Shown here piece by piece: positions 19,020 to 29,100 of a stretch of DNA of 64,000 bases. The first letter of the stretch is position 1, and each line of letters opens with the position of its first letter. Source of the DNA: JACNIV01 sp965370415. Lineage in GTDB: Bacteria > Cloacimonadota > Cloacimonadia > Cloacimonadales > TCS61. The position numbers were made by a program, and so were the translations under genes. The notes beneath the pieces were generated by a model that was not told the DNA's origin, did no database searches, and was given only the letters and a program-made list of their open reading frames with translations. The stretch covers positions 1-64,000 of the forward strand of contig CBDUTJ010000008.1 of assembly GCA_965370415.1 (NCBI GenBank), given 5' to 3'.

Positions 19020-19096
19020 TTTTCCCTCCAATTAAAAATTCTGTGGCAAAAATATTTATTCGACTTTTTCTTTCAAGCTTTTTTTAAGAACTGACC

Positions 19097-19864
19097 TTAT
19101 AAATCATTTTTCTTTTCAACCAGAAAGAAATTACAGGCATTGCGATAGGTTATTTCCGCCACCTTCCTGGGAGAAATACCACGAATATCAGCTATCTTCT
19201 CAATTACATAACGAAGAAATAATGGAGAGTTTCGCTTTCTGCGCATGGGAACAGGAGTTAAATAAGGAGAATCAGTTTCGATAAAGAACCTGTCGGGTGG
19301 AACCAGGCGAATAACATTTTCCAGATTGCTATTTTTATATGTTATAGATCCAGTGAAAGATATATACCAGCCTTTTTTTATAACTTTCTCGGTAAAGATC
19401 TCATCTCCCGAAAAGCAGTGAAATACCACCTTCTCCGGATTATGCCTGGACAGGATATCGAAACAATCATCGTGAGCTTCTCTGTCATGAACAATAATTG
19501 GTAATTCTAATTCCATGGCAATTTTGATCTGCTCTTCGAACACATTTCTCTGAATATCGCGCGGAGAGAGATCACGATAATAATCGAGTCCGATCTCTCC
19601 GATAGCAACTACTTTGGGATGTCGGGCAATTTTCAACAGGAAATTTCTATCGTATTTTTCAGCATCATGTGGATGAAATCCTACGGCTACAAATATCTGT
19701 TTATATTTTTCTGCCAGTGCAATACTCTGCCGACACGTTTTCTGCTCTACTCCCACATTGACGATGTACTCTATTCCATTTTTAAAACAGTTTTGTAAAA
19801 CCTGTTCTCTATCTTTATCATATTGAGAAAAATCCAGATGGGCATGAGTTTCAAATATTTTCAT
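19097..19864 (-). CDS. tatD: TatD-family metal-dependent DNase
   Basis: 255 residues, the usual length. The metal-binding signature residues are all visible: ETHAHLDF, GEIGLDYYRD, VHDREAHDD, FHCFSGD and IETDSPYLTP. Family members are cytoplasmic 3'-5' DNases of the amidohydrolase fold. The gene starts ten bases after the stop of the secreted protein gene upstream, so the two are probably one transcript. No sign of truncation. Confidence 0.95.
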   Translation of the reverse strand: MKIFETHAHLDFSQYDKDREQVLQNCFKNGIEYIVNVGVEQKTCRQSIALAEKYKQIFVAVGFHPHDAEKYDRNFLLKIARHPKVVAIGEIGLDYYRDLSPRDIQRNVFEEQIKIAMELELPIIVHDREAHDDCFDILSRHNPEKVVFHCFSGDEIFTEKVIKKGWYISFTGSITYKNSNLENVIRLVPPDRFFIETDSPYLTPVPMRRKRNSPLFLRYVIEKIADIRGISPRKVAEITYRNACNFFLVEKKNDL

Positions 19865-19874
19865 ATCACTCCCA

Positions 19875-21281
19875 TTACGATTTATTTTCCGGATGCAGTA
19901 TCATCATTATCAGGTCTATTTTGAAATCTTTATCGAGGTGAAAGAGTATCTCAGCCATATCGCAGCTTTCTTCTTCGGGAGCAGCTGCTATCAGGAATCC
20001 TTTGAATTCGATAAAGCCGTCAATTTTATTCACCTCTTTAAGGCTGAAATATAAAATCCTGTCACGCCAGTATTCATTTAAAAGCAGCAATAGATCGGCA
20101 TAGGAATCGATCTCATACAGCTCACGCTCATCACCGTAAACCACTAAAGTTGTAGGTATGTCGTCATGTATAAGCAGGAAGTTCAGCAACTTGGATCCCA
20201 GGGCTCGGTGTTCATAGAGAAGCTGCGGAATGAACGGTGCGATCTGCTCGAATTCATGATCTGTAAGACGAGAAAATGCTATTTGTTCCCCATTTTCAAA
20301 TATGATATCCTTCCCTGAAAATCGAAAATCGTTCTTTGTAAGAATATTTATACCATCAGTCCTTTGTTCAACTCTCAGATTTAAATCACCATAGAAATTC
20401 TGATCATAAGGTTCTATCTTCAACGAATAACCTGTTTCTTTGTGGACTATCTGATGATGTGGAAATTCTGAACTGAAGAAATCCTCGATATTACCGATCT
20501 TGTTATGCAACAGTTCTCGAATGGGTGGTGTTTGGACACAATTTTTGATATATTCGGATAGAGACAGTTCTTCCAGTTTTGGAAGTATTTTCTCTTTTAC
20601 AACAGGTTCACGAGGTTTATAATAAGATGCAGGTTGGGATTTTTCTAATTCTTTAAGTTTTATCTTATCCAGCATGGTGATTAATTCTGAATTTTCCGGG
20701 AATAGAATTTCCAATTCTGCTGCACTTTGCGATCTGACCTTGAACCCGAGTTTATCGTTTTCCGAAAAAAGTTCAATTGGCTCCACTTTAATCCGCTTGG
20801 AAGAGAAATCATTCCAGAGTTGTAAAAGTGCTTCTTTGCCTGATTTATCTGCATAGCGGAGCTCAATTTTTCCCAGATCGGTAAAATCGAATAGAAATTC
20901 CTTATCCGCAGCATTCAAACGGTATATAAACGATTCCAAATAAGTGAGATAGAGTGTGATATTCACTGACTCATCCACATAAAAAACAAAGGGTAATACT
21001 TCCCGTTGATCATATATCTTCCAATCTTGCCAGTCGTATTCTACTATCACTCCTTTCCCTCTGTCATCCAGGAAAGTTTTCACCACTTTATCAGCTGTGA
21101 ATCCGGCAGGAAAATCTATCTTGAAATTACCCTTTTCCAACCAGGAATGATAAAGTTCAAATTGATAACCAGAGGAAAAATCTTCGAAACCCGGTTCGAA
21201 TCCCAAAGCTTCTGAAGATATTAATAACAACCACAGAATTCCCGGAACGCTTCTTAAAATTTTTCCTATTTTATTTGACAT
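19875..21281 (-). CDS. Secreted protein of unknown function
   Basis: 468 residues from the ATG at 21,281, chosen because AGGAAAG lies just before it and it yields a clean signal peptide (SNKIGKILRSVPGILWLLL, then SSEALG); another in-frame ATG lies six codons upstream. The mature protein is acidic and mixed alpha/beta with no motif that I recognise. It has a Pro/Lys-rich hinge near the middle (YYKPREPVVKEK). Likely periplasmic. It sits directly upstream of tatD on the same strand. No family assignment. Confidence 0.8.
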   Translation of the reverse strand: MSNKIGKILRSVPGILWLLLISSEALGFEPGFEDFSSGYQFELYHSWLEKGNFKIDFPAGFTADKVVKTFLDDRGKGVIVEYDWQDWKIYDQREVLPFVFYVDESVNITLYLTYLESFIYRLNAADKEFLFDFTDLGKIELRYADKSGKEALLQLWNDFSSKRIKVEPIELFSENDKLGFKVRSQSAAELEILFPENSELITMLDKIKLKELEKSQPASYYKPREPVVKEKILPKLEELSLSEYIKNCVQTPPIRELLHNKIGNIEDFFSSEFPHHQIVHKETGYSLKIEPYDQNFYGDLNLRVEQRTDGINILTKNDFRFSGKDIIFENGEQIAFSRLTDHEFEQIAPFIPQLLYEHRALGSKLLNFLLIHDDIPTTLVVYGDERELYEIDSYADLLLLLNEYWRDRILYFSLKEVNKIDGFIEFKGFLIAAAPEEESCDMAEILFHLDKDFKIDLIMMILHPENKS

Positions 21282-21367
21282 TTCTTTCCTGTCCTGCATT
21301 TGTGAACGAGGAAATTGGGATAAAGAAAAAGGTCAATGATTTCTGATTAAAAATCCGGAGGCCGATT

Positions 21368-21649
21368 ATGATGATTGCCGAAAGAGATCTGAAAAAAATT
21401 AAAGAATTTTTTGAGCTGAGCGACAGCGATTTCAGTTTAAGAAAATATCATAACCCTGTTTTTGTGTATGAAGTGATAGATGACAAAGTGCGCTACTCGC
21501 TTTGGGAAGCAGATGTTCTGGAAAGGTTTGGATTGAAGAATGTGGATGGTTGGGATAAAACTGAAAATATTGCTTTCTGCCCAGACTGGATGCGTGAAGA
21601 TGAAGATGATGACCTGGACGATATTGACCTGGATGACGATGACCTATAA
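21368..21649 (+). CDS. Small acidic protein of unknown function
   Basis: 93 residues on the plus strand, opposite to its neighbours. The ATG is preceded by GGAGG six bases away; a second ATG follows immediately. It ends in an Asp-rich tail (DEDDDLDDIDLDDDD). There is no signal peptide or membrane segment. The body (LRKYHNPVFVYEVIDDKVRYSLWEAD cut short here) looks like a small globular domain that I cannot name. Good ribosome site and codon use argue for a real gene. Confidence 0.75.
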   Translation: MMIAERDLKKIKEFFELSDSDFSLRKYHNPVFVYEVIDDKVRYSLWEADVLERFGLKNVDGWDKTENIAFCPDWMREDEDDDLDDIDLDDDDL

Positions 21650-21677
21650 CTAAACTACAATTTATTGCAGTAATCTG

Positions 21678-21712
21678 ATTAATAGGTTTTTTATTAATTA
21701 TTTTTTACTATT
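21678..21712. terminator. Weak hairpin between convergent genes
   Basis: ATTAATA (21,678-21,684) pairs with TATTAAT (21,692-21,698), followed by TTATTTTTTAC. It lies between the convergent genes at 21,649 and 21,708 and could serve as a terminator. The stem is AT-only and weak. Confidence 0.3.
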
Positions 21713-22811
21713 CTATTAAACTCCAAAATATTTTAATTCCGATAGCAATGGCTCTTTCATCCGGTAAAAATTTAGAAGAATGCAGATCTGACCTGTCTCC
21801 CTGATCCGCTCCCAGCCAGAAGAAAAGACCGGTATATTTTTCCGCAAAAAAACCAAAGTCCTCTCCTCCCATCAACCTATCGGCTTCCCTGAATGTATAC
21901 TTTGAATCGTTGATTTCGTTAACAAATTTTTTATAGAGCTTCTCATCATTTATAAGTGCTTTGTAATAATTGGAATATTCACATTTACCATTTATATCGA
22001 ATTTCCTGGAAATTTCTTTTACAGATTTTTTTACAATTTCTCTCAATGAATCATGATCTTCTTTTGAAAATGCTCGAATTGTTCCCTCAAGTCTGCATTT
22101 TGCGGCTATTGCATTTCGAACACTTCCTGCGTACATTTTCCCGAATTTGCAGAGAATATTTTTCTGGTCAGGGAAATTCACTTTAATTTTTTCATTAACT
22201 AGTCGATAGAACTCAAAGCCTGCATCCAGCGCATCTTTTCCCTTATCTGCAAGAGCCACGTGGGCACCAATTCCTGTGAAGACAATATCTACTTCTTCTG
22301 TATTGGCAAAAAATATTCCGGGTTTGGTCGATACTGTTCCAACCGGAATATCTCCTTTTACGTGTAGAGCGTAAACTTCCTTTATTGCAAATTTATCCAG
22401 GATACCTGTATTTAGAATGCGTTTGGCTCCTCCTTTTCCTTCCTCGGCGGGTTGGAAAACAAAAAGAATGTTCTGTTCGATTCTCTCACTGACAACTTTC
22501 TCGATCAATCCGAGGAGAATAGTCATGTGCATATCGTGTCCGCAGGCATGCATTTTTCCCGGGTGTTCCGATGTAAAATCGCAACTGGTTTCTTCTTTTA
22601 TCGGAAGGGCATCCATATCCGAACGAAAGAGGATATAATCATCTTTACCATGAGAATATTCCACTAAAATACCAGGAAAATCGAATGTGTGTATCTTGAT
22701 ATCTTTAAAAAAATTTAAAATTTTTATTAAATACTCTTTTGTTTTAAATTCTTCAAAAGCCAGTTCAGGTATTTGGTGCAGATATTTTCTGATTTTAATA
22801 AAATTCAACAT
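21708..22811 (-). CDS. M20D-family amidohydrolase / N-acyl-amino-acid hydrolase
   Basis: 367 residues. Metal ligands of the M20D group are visible: HACGHDMHMTILLGL, PAEEGKGGAKRIL, HVKGDIPVGT and MGGEDFGFF. The middle (~175-285) is the inserted dimerisation domain. These enzymes hydrolyse N-acyl or N-acetyl amino acids, amino-acid conjugates or N-acetyl-diaminopimelate in the cytoplasm; the substrate cannot be told from sequence. It is the last core-type gene before the tRNA-Arg integration site. The ATG at 22,811 has GGAG upstream, and TTGACA hexamers lie further up. Confidence 0.93.
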   Translation of the reverse strand: MLNFIKIRKYLHQIPELAFEEFKTKEYLIKILNFFKDIKIHTFDFPGILVEYSHGKDDYILFRSDMDALPIKEETSCDFTSEHPGKMHACGHDMHMTILLGLIEKVVSERIEQNILFVFQPAEEGKGGAKRILNTGILDKFAIKEVYALHVKGDIPVGTVSTKPGIFFANTEEVDIVFTGIGAHVALADKGKDALDAGFEFYRLVNEKIKVNFPDQKNILCKFGKMYAGSVRNAIAAKCRLEGTIRAFSKEDHDSLREIVKKSVKEISRKFDINGKCEYSNYYKALINDEKLYKKFVNEINDSKYTFREADRLMGGEDFGFFAEKYTGLFFWLGADQGDRSDLHSSKFLPDERAIAIGIKIFWSLIE

Positions 22812-22928
22812 ATTTCAACTCCATTTTTCTACGATAATTTTCTTATATTTAGTGGAATTTTTGTCAAATCATATCATTCACTTGACACTAAAAGCAAAGA
22901 AAAATTTTCCTTGTCAATGTAATAGAGT

Positions 22929-23005
22929 GCCCCCGTAGCTCAGCAGGATAGAGCAGTTCCCTCCTAAGGAAAAGGCCGTGCGTTCGAATCGCGCCGGGGG
23001 TACCA
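22929..23005 (+). tRNA. tRNA-Arg, anticodon CCT
   Basis: Full cloverleaf: acceptor GCCCCCG / CGGGGGT, D stem GCTC / GAGC, anticodon stem TTCC / GGAA around loop CTCCTAA (anticodon CCT, arginine AGG), variable AGGCC, T stem GTGCG / CGCGC with loop TTCGAAT. The discriminator A is followed by an encoded CCA (23,003-23,005). A tyrosine integrase begins 157 bases downstream on the same strand, so the 3' half is the likely attachment site of the accessory region. Confidence 0.97.
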
Positions 23006-23161
23006 TTTTTTAATGCGTGAAAAGGCAGTAATACTAAGCATCCCGAAGATTCCACATTTTATCAAATATAAACAACTATAAACAATAATAACCAATATTT
23101 CGTATATTTTTGTTGCGCTTTTGTTGCTCTGAGCTTATTATATATTCTAAAAGGTGAGATT

Positions 23162-24292
23162 ATGAACAAAGAAAATGAACAATTATTAAAAATAATCGAA
23201 GGAATTAATGCGAGTAAAAAAATCAAAATAAGATTCCGTAGAACGCCATTAGGACATTTTAGTGTCTATTTAGATATCTGGCATAATAATAAAAGAAAAT
23301 ATATACATTTGCGGAAATATTTAAAGGGAACCAAAGATTCCTTAAATGCTGACAAGGAAATCTTGAGATACATCATAGCTTTTAGAGATCAGAAAGAACT
23401 TGAGTTATTAATGAACGATACAGGATTTGAATTTAAAACTGACAAAACGAAAGCAGATTTCGTTGAATATTTCAAATCTTCAGCTAGTAAAAAAATTGGA
23501 AGCACATACAGGAAATGGATGTCCCTTTATAAACATCTATATTCATTCGCAAACGGTAAGATAATGATTAGATCAATTGATGCAAAATTCTGCGAATCAT
23601 TTTATAAATACTTAAGCTCAAAGTGCAGTTACTCAACCCCCATTGTTTATTACAAAGTATTCTCTGCAGCATTGAATAAACTAGTTCTGGACGGCGTTAT
23701 TTTGGTGAATCCAGCTAAACAGGCTGCTCAAAGAACAGATTTTAGACTTAAAAAACAAAAGGATAAGGAAAAACCCAGAGAATTTCTTACCATTGAAGAA
23801 ATAAAAAAATTAATTCAGACTCCAACACAGAATATTCAAACTAAAAATGCATTTTTAATTTCCTGTCTTAGCGGTTTACGTTTGGGAGACATCCAAAAAC
23901 TAACATTCAATATGATTTCTGAAGGTTATTTATCCTTCAAGCAGAATAAAACCGGAGAATATGAGAGGATGAAGTTGCATACAATAGCTGAAAAAATAAT
24001 TCAAGAACAGCAAGTGACCTCCAAAGACAAAAATGACAAAATATTTTACTTGTACGATAATAAAGCAATAAATCGACATTTAATGAAATGGATTAAGGAT
24101 GCTGGAATAGAAAAACATATCTCATTTCATTGTGCCCGTCATTCTTTTGCTACGATGTGTTTGACTAAAGGTGTAGATATTTACACAGTGAGTAAACTTT
24201 TAGGACATAAAGACCTAGAATCAACCCAGATTTATGCCAAATTAATTGATAAGAAAAAAGATGAAGCTATTGATAAGTTGCCGAGCTTTTAA
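23162..24292 (+). CDS. Tyrosine recombinase (integrase) beside tRNA-Arg
   Basis: 376 residues. Residues ~15-90 are an arm-binding type N-terminus, ~95-190 a SAM-like core-binding domain, and ~215-370 the catalytic domain with R in SGLRLGDIQ, HCARHSFAT, LLGHKDLESTQ and the nucleophile Tyr in IYAKL. All catalytic residues appear intact. The architecture is like the integrases of Bacteroidetes mobile elements. Position 157 bases from the 3' end of tRNA-Arg, pointing inward, marks the left end of an integrated element. A copy of the tRNA 3' end that would mark the right end was not seen in the window. Confidence 0.93.
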   Translation: MNKENEQLLKIIEGINASKKIKIRFRRTPLGHFSVYLDIWHNNKRKYIHLRKYLKGTKDSLNADKEILRYIIAFRDQKELELLMNDTGFEFKTDKTKADFVEYFKSSASKKIGSTYRKWMSLYKHLYSFANGKIMIRSIDAKFCESFYKYLSSKCSYSTPIVYYKVFSAALNKLVLDGVILVNPAKQAAQRTDFRLKKQKDKEKPREFLTIEEIKKLIQTPTQNIQTKNAFLISCLSGLRLGDIQKLTFNMISEGYLSFKQNKTGEYERMKLHTIAEKIIQEQQVTSKDKNDKIFYLYDNKAINRHLMKWIKDAGIEKHISFHCARHSFATMCLTKGVDIYTVSKLLGHKDLESTQIYAKLIDKKKDEAIDKLPSF

Positions 24293-24424
24293 TATTATAA
24301 CCGAAGGTATTTAAATAAAATTATCCTCTTTAACCTGCTTAATATGTCTTGAGTAAATTTATATTCTGAACAAAATCAGCAGACGTTAAAAAAAAATTTC
24401 CCAATTATACGATTAGCTGGAATG

Positions 24425-24529
24425 AGCTGCTAGAAGTGTAACGGATGGGATGATCTGTCTGGGGTTAAGTTGGCACGTGTTCTTGCGTATACAAGAACCG
24501 TGATAGCAGCTAGGTCTGCTCCATCCGTT
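24425..24529. other. Compact element with interleaved inverted repeats
   Basis: Three perfect or near-perfect complementarities are nested in 105 bases. AGCTGCTA (24,425-24,432) pairs with TAGCAGCT (24,504-24,511). AACGGATGG (24,440-24,448) pairs with CCATCCGTT (24,521-24,529). Between them a hairpin of 11 bp (CACG.GTTCTTG / CAAGAACCGTG, 24,474-24,502, one bulged T, loop CGTATA). The first two pairings interleave, the layout of a pseudoknot. It lies between the integrase stop and the stop of the nuclease gene on the opposite strand. It could be a structured RNA, a recombination site, or a compound terminator; no T run follows on either strand. Type unknown. Confidence 0.55.
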
Positions 24530-24538
24530 TGTTCTACA

Positions 24539-25285
24539 TCATTTGCCATAGATTGTATCCGGATATTCTATTGAAAACACCTTTCCAACATCTTCCCAAA
24601 AGGTATATCCGATAAATGTCTTTGCTATTCTCTCTATAATATTATAATTTCTGTGTGGTAAAGAGCGCTTCAAGTATTCAGTGTTCTTATAATTGTTCAT
24701 TTTCTGAGAAAAATGAGTATCAAAATCTAGTTTGCTAAACAAGAAAAACGATAAAACTTGTTTGCTGCTATCGATCACAGCGTCGATGTGCCTTACTAGT
24801 TGATCTCGTTCATCAAGCCAAGTTGTCTTTGTTGTTAGTTTGCTTTCTGTTCTTTTTGCTTCTCCGATAATTATATGGCTCCTCGTCTCAATGAAAACGT
24901 CAGGCACAGTATAGCCTTCAAAAACATACCATTCTCTTGCTGGGGCGTTATCCTTTTGAATAAGAGCCTGTGCTTCCTTAAAAGTTCTTGGATCTCCATC
25001 AAAGAACTTTTTTCTTTTTAGATAAGAAGGAGACGTTTGCCTTACACCAAAATTCTTTGGTATTGATAATCTTTCCTTGTTTTCTATTTGCCATATCAAC
25101 AGTGACTTTGGTGGTCTTAGATGTTTTTCATATTTACCGTATGATATTTCATACTCTGAATAATCTATTTGAACACTAAGATTTTCGGACATCATAGAAA
25201 AAAGAACATCAAGTTTTTTTGGATCGTCTTTGATACGATCAAACAAGGGTTTCACTCTAGTTAAAGAACTGTTTTTAATGCCCAT
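24539..25285 (-). CDS. PD-(D/E)XK nuclease-like protein of the modification cassette
   Basis: 248 residues. A plausible PD-(D/E)XK core is visible at ~128-146: PDVFIETR, then IIIGEAKRTE, preceded by FEGYTV. This is the fold of many restriction endonucleases; the recognition domain is not identifiable. It is the last gene of a minus-strand set with a second nuclease-like gene and an adenine methyltransferase upstream, separated from the former by 148 bases. Alone it would be unassignable, so the restriction role rests on motif plus neighbourhood. Confidence 0.65.
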   Translation of the reverse strand: MGIKNSSLTRVKPLFDRIKDDPKKLDVLFSMMSENLSVQIDYSEYEISYGKYEKHLRPPKSLLIWQIENKERLSIPKNFGVRQTSPSYLKRKKFFDGDPRTFKEAQALIQKDNAPAREWYVFEGYTVPDVFIETRSHIIIGEAKRTESKLTTKTTWLDERDQLVRHIDAVIDSSKQVLSFFLFSKLDFDTHFSQKMNNYKNTEYLKRSLPHRNYNIIERIAKTFIGYTFWEDVGKVFSIEYPDTIYGK

Positions 25286-25433
25286 TTAACCATTCTATTA
25301 TCATGTATGTAGAATGCTTGGGATAACCGGTTTAAAAAAGTATTAGCTTTTAAAAAACCTGCGTTCATCCCATTGTTATGCCCTCTATCAAAACGTTAAC
25401 ATACCAGTCCATATTGTTTCCTGTGTAAAAAAG

Positions 25434-26111
25434 TCATACCCTCAAATCCACCCATAAATGGATAAGTTGAAAAACTTCGGGAGTTACTTTTTTTCGTTTC
25501 AGATTCTGTCTTTCCCTGAATACGGGTGGGTTGTTAAATTCAAAAGAAAGCGCCGGATTATTTGGAAAATGTTTTTGCTGAAAGTCATTTACTTCAAAAA
25601 CAATCTGTTTTGGTTCCATGCTTATGATATAACCAATCATCATCCCGGAAGATGCCCGTTTGCCATATTCATGTGTTGGGCAGTCGAAACGTTTTATGCC
25701 TTTGGTCGTATAGTTCTCATTAAGTATCCAGCTTTTATTGGTTGGATTTCCAAGAAGCTTACATTCGACATGTAGAGCTATTTCATGTTCTTCTGTGCAT
25801 GAAGCAAACGGATTATAACATTTGCAGGTAAAATCCGGACGTTTCCCCTTTCCGTCTTTCAGTTCATTATCAACCACAGGCTGAATGGGTTTCTCCCAGT
25901 CAGGCGTACGAATTTCACAATTTCGTTTTTTACTTTTATTAAAACAGACAGCACTCAGAAAAGGACAAAGCTGTTCTGAAATTTTGTCCTCATCATCCAA
26001 TGGACACGCTTTTATTTCTAATTGAGCAAGAGCAATCGAAAAAACATGAACATAGAGCGTTTCATGTCGTTTCCATAAATTGGAGAATAAAGGAAGAGCT
26101 CGTCTTGCCAT
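25434..26111 (-). CDS. PD-(D/E)XK restriction endonuclease-like protein
   Basis: 225 residues. RPDFTCKC, then about 20 residues later IALHVECKLLG, fits a PD-(D/E)XK active site (Asp ... Glu-x-Lys). There are several cysteines (CPLDDEDK, CPF, CKCYNPFASC) that might bind zinc. The ATG shares one base with the methyltransferase stop (TAATG), so the two are translationally coupled, as expected of a restriction subunit with its methylase. Target sequence unknown. A second nuclease-like gene follows downstream. Confidence 0.7.
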   Translation of the reverse strand: MARRALPLFSNLWKRHETLYVHVFSIALAQLEIKACPLDDEDKISEQLCPFLSAVCFNKSKKRNCEIRTPDWEKPIQPVVDNELKDGKGKRPDFTCKCYNPFASCTEEHEIALHVECKLLGNPTNKSWILNENYTTKGIKRFDCPTHEYGKRASSGMMIGYIISMEPKQIVFEVNDFQQKHFPNNPALSFEFNNPPVFRERQNLKRKKVTPEVFQLIHLWVDLRV

Positions 26112-29100
26112 TACAAATTTCTTCCATCTTTCAACATTGCCTTACACAGCGTGGCGTCAGCGTCTTCCCGCGCGAGACTGCGAGTCCAGAAACGCTTTTC
26201 ATTTCGCTTAATAACGATAATCCCATCATCTGAGATAATATGCACCAAGCCATCCAGTAAGATTTGGGAAGTTCTCATTGGTTGTGGTAATGCTTTGCCA
26301 ATTTGTTCCAGTATATATCCCCAGGAATCATTTTTGGGTTTTAGATTCCAACTATCGTCTTTGTCCGTCGAGAAAAACTCGACTGCAAGCATATTGCAAT
26401 GCGCACCGATATGAATTTTCCCGCGCATTTCTTCATCATCCCCAAGATAAGCGTTCCAACGTCTGGTAAAAATCTTTGCATAAGTTGAAATCCATGACAG
26501 ATTATTGCTATCCACCGCAGGCATAGCACCGATGCTGTCAAACGGCTGGTAGAAAAATGGTAGTGTAACTTCACAGCAATCGCGGATCAGATCTTTCTGT
26601 TCTTCATTTAATCCGTAAAGTTCAAAGACTGTCTCATCCAATTCTATTTCCCATTTCCTGCGTTTTACCTCAATCACCTCTTCCGGTACGCCATCAGGAT
26701 ATAAAACATCCTGCTTTTGCGGATGATAGTTGCGGAGTTTATTGACGATGGCAATGACTTTCCTGGTCTCTTTATTGCTCTTTTCAAATAGATCGCCGAC
26801 CGGGAAATCAAAAATTTCCTCAAGATGAATATCATAATGCCACACACCCCAATTGGAAGAGGTTAAAAAAAAGAAATACCTGGCAAAAGAAGACCATAAT
26901 ATTCCTTGTAAAAGTAAATAATTGTCTTTGTTCTTATTTGAAAGTTTTATGCAGTGAATTGAATTCCTAAAACAAAACTTCTCTTCAACAAAATTTGAAA
27001 TTATTTGTCCTTTAGGCTCTTGCTTTTGCTGAACTCCCCGCTTGATTAAAATTCGACTTCCTGAATATATTTCCTCATTCTTTCCACGTGATTCTACCCG
27101 ATTAGGGGGTTCAACAAGCATATCATCATCAATAACGGTGTATTTTCCGAATTCACCAACAAGAAGTTCCCTGTATTTAAGAAGCCAGTCTGACTTTTTT
27201 GACCGCTTACCTTCTTGGAAGCCACGAGCCGAAGTCTTCTTGTCAACAACAGAAAGTAAACGCTTCCAACGAATGATTGTTTGAATAAATAATCGGTCAC
27301 TATGGCGACCAAACCAATAATTTTTCCATAACTTACCGGACGACAGATTTTCGTTCCGCAGAATATGAGCGTCATATTTTGAAAGCAATATAGCCTGTGT
27401 TTTTTTCAAAGCAATAATCTGTTTTGCAGACCAGTAAGTTACAGGAAAATCTTTTTGCTTTCCTTTTATAAAGCAGAGAGATAAAAATGGAGATATTCCT
27501 CTTTTGAAGAAAAATTGCCTTACGTGTATAAAGTTGAAAACTTCTTCCAGTCGCACGTTACTCATCCACTGCTCACGAAAAGCCTGGGTTGTTGAGCTAT
27601 GTTTGAATAAGACCCCTGCTGATACAAGCATTCCCACTCTCCCGCCATCTTTGAGAAAGTCTAGCGCTCTCCAGAGAAAAGCTTGGGACGGCTCGTTATC
27701 TCCAATTGGTTTATCATTATTATGACACCATTCAAGCATAACCTGTTCTCGGATTTTGGTTGCTTCATCTGGCTTATTCGGTGCGCCCCAAGGTGGATTT
27801 CCGACAATCACATCGGCACATTGTGGACCAAAACGTTCCCTCCACAACTTATTACTCTCAATACCCTTCACATTAAACGTATTACCGACCCATATACAAT
27901 GATAATGATGTTTAGAATGGCTGTTTGATGCAATCAGATTGGGAAGCTTATTACCTTGTTTTATTTGCTCGTTAATAGAAGGTGTATCAAGATAGTGCAA
28001 CATGGAGAGATATAGGCTGAACGTCGCAATCCTGGCTGCTTCTTTGTTGACTTCGATTCCAGCTATCTGTTTTTCTATAATGTTTTTCAACTCATCGAAT
28101 GACAAAGGGGCTTTCTTTTCATGTTGTTTATAGCGAACTATTCGACGGAATGCTTCAACAAGAAAAATCCCTGAACCACAGGCAGGATCGAGTACACGAG
28201 GAGTATTTTTTAAGACTTCAGCGGTTAATGTTCTGGAAAGAATAAATTCCACCAAAACAGGTGGAGTATAATACGCCCCATCTTGACGGACTTTATTTTT
28301 CTTTTCATAATCATTGGTTGAAGGATGATAAAACTCCTCATAGATTGAACTGATAAGATCAAGCGGTACAATATCAAAGCGATAAGAATAGAAAAATAGC
28401 TTTTTCTGAATACCGGCATTGCCGTAAAGGAGTTCTTGAACAAGATCCAAATGAGGTTGCTCTATCGTTGTCTCTTCTGCATCCACATCAGGAAACATAT
28501 CACCGTTAAAATCGCGAGCTAATGATCTGAACAATGCGTAAGTGAAATCCTTGTTTTTTAGAATTCGCGGATAGAACGATTTATTCGGTGAAAAGTCAAA
28601 TACGGTGTATGCTGTTTCATTTTTAAGAATTTCTGTCCAGCTGGTTTTTTGTCTTGCAACTTCACTAAAATAATCTTTCGTCAAAATTTGACGGTCTTCC
28701 AGATAGCGGATGAATATTGAACGACCAATTAGGGCATTAGCATATTTTACTTTTTCACCAGATAACCCAGCTTGAATTAATTCACGACGGACAGTTTTTA
28801 AATCGCGTATTAGAGCTTTGTCCGCACGATTTTTCAAATCTCCAAAACGTCCTTTCTCAAATATCCTTCCAGATTCAATATTATCCCTGTGAAAATCTTG
28901 TAGTTCCTGAGCAACTCTTTCTATGTAATGAAGTCCATCCAGTATTTTAAGTACTTTAAGTTTATTTTTACGTTTGCGTTTTTCTGAAAAATCAAAAGGT
29001 TTTTGAGCCAGGTCATATACTGTTATTTCGCCAGGAGAAGCCAAAAATAGCAACATGGGGCGTGCAAGGCTCCAAATACGATTGAATGCCTTATACCTTT

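Noticed and set aside
24437..24532. Integron attC recombination site
   Set aside because: The outer arms are inverted repeats near TAAC and GTT, but they do not fit the RYYYAAC / GTTRRRY core boxes, and no integron integrase is present.
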